Positions 15,640-20,348 of a stretch of 21,067 nt of DNA are shown here, piece by piece. A model generated the notes under the pieces. The model did not search any database. It saw nothing but the letters and a program-made list of their open reading frames with translations, and was not told the origin of the DNA. Each line of letters opens with the position of its first letter. The stretch's first letter is position 1. The stretch spans positions 1-21,067 of the IMG/VR virus record IMGVR_UViG_3300031851_003312; one strand, given 5' to 3'. This DNA comes from a virus. The position numbers and the translations under genes are program-made.

Positions 15640-16099
15640 GTATTTTATTACAATTTTGCTTGGCATCTTTTAGTAATCTAAAGTTATTTGCAACAACTAC
15701 TGAGTATACCATATTAGTATCATTGAGTTCGTCGGGTGTAACTTCTTTCCAGTAATCGTTGTAAAGTAACCCAGGTACAAGTAAAATTGTTTTTGTAAGT
15801 ACTAATCTGGTATTGCTGGGCGATTCTGTAAATATTGGATTTATTTCTTTTACACAATCATATTTCAATGCACGTGATGTTGAATAAACATCTAATACTT
15901 GGAATGTCCAAAATGCTATCCATTGTCCATTAGTTGTACGCGGAGTTATATCAAACTTTGGTATTTTAGGTGGCAGTGGTCTACATTCTACTGGATTATT
16001 ATCACAGTAATAGGGATCTATTGGAGGATTGTATGTTAGGTCTAAGGCAAATAGACTAGAAGAAAAAAGCGACAATAAACAAATTATCGCTCTTTTCAC
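15635..16099 (-). CDS. Secreted or membrane cysteine-containing protein, 154 aa, GTG start
   Basis: The protein has a typical signal peptide (MKRAIICLLSLFSSSLFALD, cleavage near residue 19). The mature part starts with a Pro-rich stretch with two cysteines (C32, C39), then WIAFWTFQVLDVYSTSRAL (60-78) and CVKEINPIFTESPSNTRLVLTKTILLVPGLL (82-112). The D-x-x-ST...E-x-NP layout recalls small DUF5658-like membrane proteins, but this is weak. The four mature cysteines (32, 39, 82, 150) could form disulfides in the periplasm. The start is GTG at 16099, because the next ATG (residue 130) is far too late and this start gives a perfect signal peptide. It begins two bases after the stop of the -1 frame of the lipoprotein gene. 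Confidence 0.72.
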   Translation of the reverse strand: MKRAIICLLSLFSSSLFALDLTYNPPIDPYYCDNNPVECRPLPPKIPKFDITPRTTNGQWIAFWTFQVLDVYSTSRALKYDCVKEINPIFTESPSNTRLVLTKTILLVPGLLYNDYWKEVTPDELNDTNMVYSVVVANNFRLLKDAKQNCNKIR

Positions 16100-16101
16100 A
16101 A

Positions 16102-16281
16102 TTATTCACACTCTTTAGGATTCTTAGAGCAGTATTCCATAAGTTTTTGATACATTTTTACCTGTTTAATAAACTCTTGGATCTCCTCGTCTGAAACCTG
16201 CTCATCCTCTACTGAGGGTAAGACTTTTACCTTTTCGTTTTTAGTTAAAAACTTAAAGGGTTTAAAGAATGAGCGTGTTAC
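16102..16281 (-). CDS. -1 frame extension of the lipoprotein gene (59 codons, no usual long start)
   Basis: Directly after the lipoprotein's last codons, the -1 frame reads GTA ACA CGC and stays open for 59 codons to TAA at 16102-16104. The translation begins VTRSFFKPFKFLTK and ends YCSKNPKECE; it includes an acidic-amphipathic stretch (SVEDEQVSDEEIQEFIKQV). No ATG, GTG or TTG occurs in frame until an ATG 18 codons before the stop. The heptamer A AAA AAG at 16281-16287 sits next to the lipoprotein stop in the right phase for -1 slippage, so a fusion of about 170 residues is predicted. The end is packed against the next gene, as expected for real coding sequence. The alternatives are a rare start codon, a 17-residue peptide, or chance. 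Confidence 0.6.
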   Translation of the reverse strand, partial: VTRSFFKPFKFLTKNEKVKVLPSVEDEQVSDEEIQEFIKQVKMYQKLMEYCSKNPKECE

Positions 16282-16613
16282 TTTTTTGGCTCTTCTTTTG
16301 CTTCTTCTTTTTTGTCTTCGTCTTGTAAAGCATCAGTTTGGTCGTTTACTTCATCAGCAACAACTTTCACTAATCCAGCACCTGTATCAGCCGCAGTTTG
16401 GACTAATCCAACACCTACTTCTGCACCAGTTTGAACAATACTACCAACATCATTTGCCACTGAACCAACAATACCACTGGCTGTGCCAGTAACCGTATCA
16501 ATTGTATCTGTTGCAAGTTTTTGACCGCCGTCGATTACAGTACCAACTGTAGCACAACCTTGAGCGAACATAACAAAGAATACACCAAAAAATACATTTT
16601 TCAATTTATTCAT
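16278..16613 (-). CDS. Lipoprotein with four 11-residue repeats, 111 aa
   Basis: The N-terminus is a lipoprotein signal (MNKLKNVFFGVFFVMFAQGC) with C20 as the lipidated residue; the lipobox AQGC is imperfect, since L or V is usual at -3. Residues 44-87 form four repeats of 11 residues (44-54, 55-65, 66-76, 77-87) with the pattern x-[AGV]-x-[GS]-[IL]-V-x3-A-[NDE], which suggests an extended amphipathic 11/3 helix. The tail (88-111) is acidic and Lys-rich and ends EEPKK. A GGAG site lies six bases before the ATG, and a late element (16669-16676) is farther upstream. It probably sits in the periplasm or outer membrane. A spanin-like or curli-accessory role is possible but not shown. See the -1 frame extension. 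Confidence 0.82.
   Translation of the reverse strand: MNKLKNVFFGVFFVMFAQGCATVGTVIDGGQKLATDTIDTVTGTASGIVGSVANDVGSIVQTGAEVGVGLVQTAADTGAGLVKVVADEVNDQTDALQDEDKKEEAKEEPKK
16281..16287 (-). other. Predicted -1 ribosomal frameshift site A AAA AAG
   Basis: On the minus strand the lipoprotein ends GAG CCA AAA AAG TAA, so the classic slippery heptamer A AAA AAG (as in E. coli dnaX) ends right before the stop codon. Slippage by -1 would continue as AAA AAA GTA ACA into the 59-codon open frame. Downstream structure is weak: a 6-bp A/T stem with one bulge at 16252-16267, 13 bases downstream, and a GTTTTT-AACT-AAAAAC hairpin at 16237-16252. No strong upstream Shine-Dalgarno stimulator is seen. Confidence 0.55.
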
Positions 16614-16668
16614 CTTTTTCTCCTATATATAAGATTGTTATAAAACCATCTGTTATTATAACATAATA

Positions 16669-16676
16669 TATTTATC
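16669..16676 (-). promoter_or_regulatory. Late promoter-like GATAAATA upstream of the lipoprotein
   Basis: The minus strand reads GATAAATA TATTATG, 55 bases before the lipoprotein ATG at 16613. That leader contains a GGAG site near its end. The 69-base gap 16614-16682 holds nothing else I recognise. Confidence 0.5.
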
Positions 16677-16682
16677 TAAAAG

Positions 16683-16994
16683 TTAGATGCCAAGTTCGTT
16701 AAAAGGGCGATGTCCTGCTAAACTGTTTTGATCGTGTAAGTGTAATTCGTAGGATAAAAGATGTATAGTTTCTTGGCAATCACTAGTATATATTAAATTT
16801 AATATATCCATTCTGTGTGCTTCTTCTATTGTGTGAATTAAATCAACCCACATATACATAACTACCATCATGATTGTCAAAACAATAGTATAAAATACTA
16901 CGTTAGGGAAGAAGTATGTGAACAATAAAAAGTGTACACCTATAACAGATAGTGAATATATCCTGAGACTATTGAGCCATTTACTTAGCATCAT
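16683..16994 (-). CDS. Small membrane protein, 103 aa, two membrane segments
   Basis: Two hydrophobic stretches at ~11-29 and ~31-52 form a likely helical hairpin. A hydrophilic C-terminal half follows with His and Leu (HRMDILNLIYTSDCQETIHLL, ~60-80) and ends NELGI. No family is recognised. The start (ATG at 16994, or the next codon) overlaps the end of the 55-aa gene by 14 bases, so the two are coupled and likely transcribed from the promoter at 17159-17187. Its position between the curlin genes and the lipoprotein suggests an envelope role. Holin-like behaviour is possible from size and topology alone, but there is no supporting motif. Confidence 0.7.
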   Translation of the reverse strand: MMLSKWLNSLRIYSLSVIGVHFLLFTYFFPNVVFYTIVLTIMMVVMYMWVDLIHTIEEAHRMDILNLIYTSDCQETIHLLSYELHLHDQNSLAGHRPFNELGI

Positions 16995-17148
16995 CTCTTA
17001 AATTAAATTGTTCTATGTATGCGTTGCTGTGCCAATAAGTATCTAACACAATGTCAGCAACAAGAGCGATTAATACTAATGTCAATATTACAGAAAGATA
17101 TAGATTTATCCCTGCAGATATCTTCAGCCATTTAATCATGTGTTTCAT
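16981..17148 (-). CDS. Small membrane peptide, 55 aa
   Basis: A short frame from ATG at 17148 to TAA at 16981-16983. The product starts MKHMIKWLKISAG, has one membrane segment at about 12-35 (LYLSVILTLVLIALVADIV) and ends in a hydrophilic tail (YIEQFNLRDDAK). It overlaps the start of the 103-aa membrane protein gene by 14 bases, a typical coupled arrangement, and it fills an otherwise empty 200-base gap. A consensus-like host promoter (TTGACA and TATAAT, 17-base spacer) ends ten bases upstream. Transcription would start only about four bases before this ATG, and no Shine-Dalgarno site is seen; the ATG at codon 4 is an alternative. The function is unknown. Confidence 0.65.
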   Translation of the reverse strand: MKHMIKWLKISAGINLYLSVILTLVLIALVADIVLDTYWHSNAYIEQFNLRDDAK

Positions 17149-17158
17149 ATGTTAAATA

Positions 17159-17187
17159 ATTATAGCAGAAAGACTACTGCTTGTCAA
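17159..17187 (-). promoter_or_regulatory. Host-type sigma70 promoter, TTGACA-17-TATAAT
   Basis: On the minus strand TTGACA (17187-17182) and TATAAT (17164-17159) are separated by exactly 17 bases, a perfect consensus. The spacer carries an inverted repeat AGCAG-N8-CTGCT that extends one base into the -10 element and could be an operator or a weak hairpin. It lies in the 43-base gap between the second curlin unit and the 55-aa gene. The other promoter candidates here are late-type, so this one may allow early or host-driven expression of the small membrane proteins and downstream genes. Confidence 0.75.
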
Positions 17188-17191
17188 GTGT

Positions 17192-17503
17192 TTAGGACAA
17201 TCTTCTCTGTATCCATTTGACACCAGCATATATACTTAATCCGTATATTGCAAATATTGTAAGAGGAACTGCCATGTTTAAAATGGTCATAACATCTAGG
17301 AATAGTAAATCTTTTGTGAAATCAATAATTGCTTCAGCATCACCTTGTGCAGGTTCAATAGTTCCTTCCACAGTATATTGCATATCATTATCTGTAAGCA
17401 TCAAGTGGAACTCATTTTCAGGAATACACATCATACCTTCAGGGCAACCTTCCTCACCTGGATATTTTGTTCCTATTGGATTTCCAAACATATCTAAGTT
17501 CAT
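17192..17503 (-). CDS. C-terminally anchored small protein, 103 aa
   Basis: The N-terminal ~65 residues are hydrophilic and acidic, with a Cys pair (C20 and C26 in EEGCPEGMMCIPENE). One membrane segment lies at ~71-95 (VMTILNMAVPLTIFAIYGLSIYAG), and a short basic tail KWIQRRLS follows. There is no signal peptide, so the topology is probably outside-N with the basic tail inside. The ATG comes one base after the stop of the second curlin-like gene (TAA T ATG), so it belongs to the same mRNA. No family is recognised. It might serve the curlin export or assembly step that CsgE or CsgF performs in enterobacteria, but the sequence does not resemble either as I recall them. Confidence 0.72.
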   Translation of the reverse strand: MNLDMFGNPIGTKYPGEEGCPEGMMCIPENEFHLMLTDNDMQYTVEGTIEPAQGDAEAIIDFTKDLLFLDVMTILNMAVPLTIFAIYGLSIYAGVKWIQRRLS

Positions 17504-17504
17504 A

Positions 17505-18401
17505 TTAGTTATCTTGGTTTATAGAGACTGAACAGCCTCCTATAGTATTACATATACCAGTAATGCTGTAACTTACAGCACTTGAACCCACGTTTTGAGA
17601 TAGATCAAAGTTATAAGCACCAGTACCATATGTTAAATCAACTGTTGCCGTTGCGTTATTACTACCACGTTGATTAATATCTACACTATGGCCATCGCCA
17701 GTTAATAAAACGTCTGCCCATTTAACGCCACCGTTACCACGTTGGTATAACACCACATCATTGTTATCGCCTATTATCTCTATAAAGCCATCGTGTCCTG
17801 ATTTACCTAACTGCCTGTGGTCTACATCATTGTAGTCACCTGTTATAATGTTTGCCAAATGATGAGGACCTGCGTTGTTACCGCCACTGGCTCTATTGGT
17901 GTCTGTTTGACTACTAGCAAAAGTATTGTGGTCCCCTCTTACTGTCCAATATGCTTCATGTCCGCCTGTTTCGTCTGCGTCTTCAGTTTCTGTTAAATGT
18001 TTACCTTGATAAATTCTACCTGAATTATAAGTACCGTAACCATCTAGTTTAACATATCCATTGTCCTGTCCAGCACCCATAAATATTTTAACAGTATTGT
18101 TACCGCCCCATTGCCAATTACCCTGGAATACATGTCCTGTGCCTTGTTGTTTTATGTATAAAGTATTATCGTCGCCATTTAAAACACTGGTGTCTGTTAT
18201 ACCAGTTATCAAATTATCGGTACCTGCTTGTGATATATCTAGTACTAAATTATCACCTGTAATATTACCTAAAAATACTTCGTTATCATCTGCGTTTGCT
18301 GATAAGGGTATTAATAAAAACATACTCAATATGATATAACCTAACACCAATAGTGGCGTATCTTTAGGTTCCATTTCATTTAATCTCTTATCTATATTCA
18401 T
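17505..18401 (-). CDS. Curlin-like secreted protein 2, 298 aa
   Basis: After a long charged N-region, a signal peptide core (residues 16-36, LLVLGYIILSMFLLIPLSANA) precedes a mature protein starting DDNEV. It carries curlin-type repeats with the Q-x-G-x-x-N signature (QAGTDN 58-63, QRGSNN 244-249) and related QQGTGH, QRGNGG, TGDYN and IGDNN turns, roughly every 20-25 residues, which predicts a beta-solenoid amyloid core. C284 and C290 lie near the end (SVSINQ). The first ~25 mature residues closely match curlin-like protein 1 (ADDNEV, TGDNLVL, QAG), so the two are paralogs. I choose the ATG at 18401, because a late promoter lies five bases upstream; the frame also extends to 18449 inside the FecR gene. 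It would be exported through CsgG. Confidence 0.82.
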   Translation of the reverse strand: MNIDKRLNEMEPKDTPLLVLGYIILSMFLLIPLSANADDNEVFLGNITGDNLVLDISQAGTDNLITGITDTSVLNGDDNTLYIKQQGTGHVFQGNWQWGGNNTVKIFMGAGQDNGYVKLDGYGTYNSGRIYQGKHLTETEDADETGGHEAYWTVRGDHNTFASSQTDTNRASGGNNAGPHHLANIITGDYNDVDHRQLGKSGHDGFIEIIGDNNDVVLYQRGNGGVKWADVLLTGDGHSVDINQRGSNNATATVDLTYGTGAYNFDLSQNVGSSAVSYSITGICNTIGGCSVSINQDN

Positions 18402-18406
18402 AATAC

Positions 18407-18414
18407 TATTTATT
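18407..18414 (-). promoter_or_regulatory. Late promoter AATAAATA for curlin-like protein 2
   Basis: The minus strand reads AATAAATA GTATT ATG: five bases to the ATG at 18401, overlapping the FecR stop codon (18413-18415). This supports the 18401 start over the upstream in-frame start at 18449. Confidence 0.7.
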
Positions 18415-19588
18415 ACTCTTGTGTTATAGTAATCCTTATTCCATCGCAATTATTTAAACACATAACAGTCTCGCCTAAGTCTTTGTCTCTTACTTCTAGT
18501 TGGACTGGTGTTCCACTTTTAAATTTTACACTAACTTGATTTGTTGATAATCTGTAAAACCAAACTTTACCTTCGTAACCAGCAGTACCAGGTACTACAT
18601 TAAACTGATTATCTGGTTGTAGGCCAAATGCTCTATCTACTAGTTTATCTGCAAAATTTCCCTGATTATCTAAATTGTCAGAACTTATTTTTTCAACTTC
18701 TGCTAATAAATCTCTTAAGAAGTCTACATTTAAAAAATCAATATCTAATTCAGTAAACATCAGTTCTTGCTCTGCGGCTTTACCTAAATCTTCGCTTTCT
18801 AAAAAGTCTTTGTCTAATCCGTCAAAGTCTAATAGTCCAGCATCACCTTTTAATTGGTCTGCTTGTTCTTCTTCTGCTTTAACAATTTCTTCTGGCTTGC
18901 TCACAATAAACATATTGTCTATCATGTTTAAATCTAAGTCCATTATTATTACAGGATTTGTAGGCGGTGTTTCAAACGTACTTACCATTACAGCCTGGAA
19001 GGCTTCTTCTAATACAACTGTTCCGCCATCATTAGTAACTGTGATACTACCACTGGGCCTACACCCTTCTTCTAATTTTACTTTGTCATTACAATTAGCA
19101 TCTGGTAATAATATTACCAAACTTCTACCCAGTTCATCCACTGTGGTAGTAAAATCTGTTCCCCTAATACCTATTGTGGCAGTTGGAGTTTGTATTTGTA
19201 TATTTTCTTTTGGTACTAAGCCTAATCCACCTGTGGCAAATCTGGCTGTGCCTTGAACAAAGTTCAAAGCCATTTTACTTTTACTTGGGTCAGGGTCATA
19301 TACATATTCATCTATTTCCATATATGTATGTTCTGTTAAACTAACCTGTGTTTCATCAACAAACTGTATTTTAAGTCTGCCGTTTTCTGTTTCAACTTCG
19401 TCAAAACTAACTATATCTGTTTGTAAGTTTGCCGTTAGTTCTTCTCCTGAAAGCCTTACAATACTCCCAGCCTTTCCACTTTGTTCAATTATGCCGCCGA
19501 TTGATTCGGCGGCATAAACATTTCCGATTGCAATTAGTAAAACTGCGACTAAAAGTTTAGTCGGTTTGTTTAATACTAACTGAAGCAT
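18413..19588 (-). CDS. FecR-domain periplasmic protein, 391 aa
   Basis: A signal peptide (~1-27) is followed by a FecR domain at ~55-150: GRLKIQFVDETQVSLTE, MALNFVQGTARFATG and IQIQTPTATIGIRGTDF, the typical beta-strand pattern ending in the IGIRGTDF block. Residues ~225-310 are strongly acidic. The last 15 residues carry C377 and C381 (CLNNCDGIRITITQE), and a matching C-x3-C-N-G motif occurs at the end of curlin-like protein 1. No sigma factor (FecI) gene is nearby and no membrane segment follows the domain, so this is not a classic FecIR anti-sigma system. FecR domains also occur beside CHASE2 cyclases, as here. The ATG overlaps the upstream curlin-like gene by 32 bases. Possible roles are envelope sensing or fibre assembly. 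Confidence 0.88.
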   Translation of the reverse strand: MLQLVLNKPTKLLVAVLLIAIGNVYAAESIGGIIEQSGKAGSIVRLSGEELTANLQTDIVSFDEVETENGRLKIQFVDETQVSLTEHTYMEIDEYVYDPDPSKSKMALNFVQGTARFATGGLGLVPKENIQIQTPTATIGIRGTDFTTTVDELGRSLVILLPDANCNDKVKLEEGCRPSGSITVTNDGGTVVLEEAFQAVMVSTFETPPTNPVIIMDLDLNMIDNMFIVSKPEEIVKAEEEQADQLKGDAGLLDFDGLDKDFLESEDLGKAAEQELMFTELDIDFLNVDFLRDLLAEVEKISSDNLDNQGNFADKLVDRAFGLQPDNQFNVVPGTAGYEGKVWFYRLSTNQVSVKFKSGTPVQLEVRDKDLGETVMCLNNCDGIRITITQE

Positions 19589-20348
19589 TTTCGCTGTCTA
19601 TCTCAACATTAATCACGCCATTACAAGCATTGGTACAAGTTGTAGTCATATCCTGAGTGAACTGGAAATCTCCATCACTACCTGTTATGTCTGCTGTTAA
19701 ACTGTGACCACTGTTACCGCTTTGCTTAGTTGCTAGTTCATTGTCATCACCAGTGATTTCAAAGTTCCATATCGCGTTATCTGAGTCTACCAGAATACCT
19801 ACCATTGTACTTGTTCCTGTACTGTTTGTGCCTGAACCCGTTGCCCATACTTTACTGTTAGTGAAACTAGTATCAAAGTCGTTACCACTTCCAATTATAG
19901 TTAAGTCAAAGTTAAGGTTTTCAGCACTTGCACTTTCGCCTATGCCTACATCAAACAAGTTATTACTACCTGTTATACTTGAAAGCATATCCGCATTGTC
20001 GCCACTGTTTGATCCTGGTACATTTATATCCCAGATGTTTCCATCTCCTATCATATAAAAGTCCAACACACTTGAACCAGTGCCATCTAATACAAGTTTA
20101 CCAAAGAAGTCATTATTGTTACCGTCTTGTATCAAGTCTAATATAAGACTGCTACCAGTAAGAACTAAATCACTACTCTGTGTTGCGTCACCTGACAATG
20201 TGTTACCATATCCAGCCTGCAAAATTGTTAAAACTAAGTTGTCACCTGTTTGATCAAGTAAAACTTCGTTATCATCTGCAAGTACTGGATTCGCCATAAG
20301 GCCTATTAATGCGAAGACACTAACCGCTAAGTTTTTAAATATCTTCAT
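19557..20348 (-). CDS. Curlin-like secreted protein 1, 263 aa
   Basis: The signal peptide is clear (MKIFKNLAVSVFALIGLMANPVLA, cleavage near 24) and the mature part starts DDNEV. Repeated turns of the Q/I-x-G-x-x-N type occur at QAGYGN 44-49, QDGNNN 74-79, IGDGN 100-104, TGSNN 126-130, IGSGN 152-156, TGDDN 199-203 and TGSDG 222-226, about every 22-28 residues, as in curlin CsgA/CsgB beta-solenoid amyloids. CsgA is about 150 aa, so this one is longer and its repeats are less regular. C238 and C242 lie near the end (CTNACNG), and it ends SVSIKQTD. I choose ATG 20348 because GGAG lies seven bases upstream; the frame also extends to 20381. It overlaps csgG by 14 bases. Confidence 0.83.
   Translation of the reverse strand: MKIFKNLAVSVFALIGLMANPVLADDNEVLLDQTGDNLVLTILQAGYGNTLSGDATQSSDLVLTGSSLILDLIQDGNNNDFFGKLVLDGTGSSVLDFYMIGDGNIWDINVPGSNSGDNADMLSSITGSNNLFDVGIGESASAENLNFDLTIIGSGNDFDTSFTNSKVWATGSGTNSTGTSTMVGILVDSDNAIWNFEITGDDNELATKQSGNSGHSLTADITGSDGDFQFTQDMTTTCTNACNGVINVEIDSENASVSIKQTD

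Noticed and set aside
16237-16252. The GTTTTT-AACT-AAAAAC hairpin as a transcription terminator
   Set aside because: It contains only one G-C pair, has no T-run after it on the minus strand, and lies inside the -1 open frame.
18413-19588. FecR protein as an anti-sigma factor of a FecIR iron-uptake system
   Set aside because: It has a signal peptide, no cytoplasmic N-terminal anti-sigma region, and no sigma factor or receptor gene nearby.
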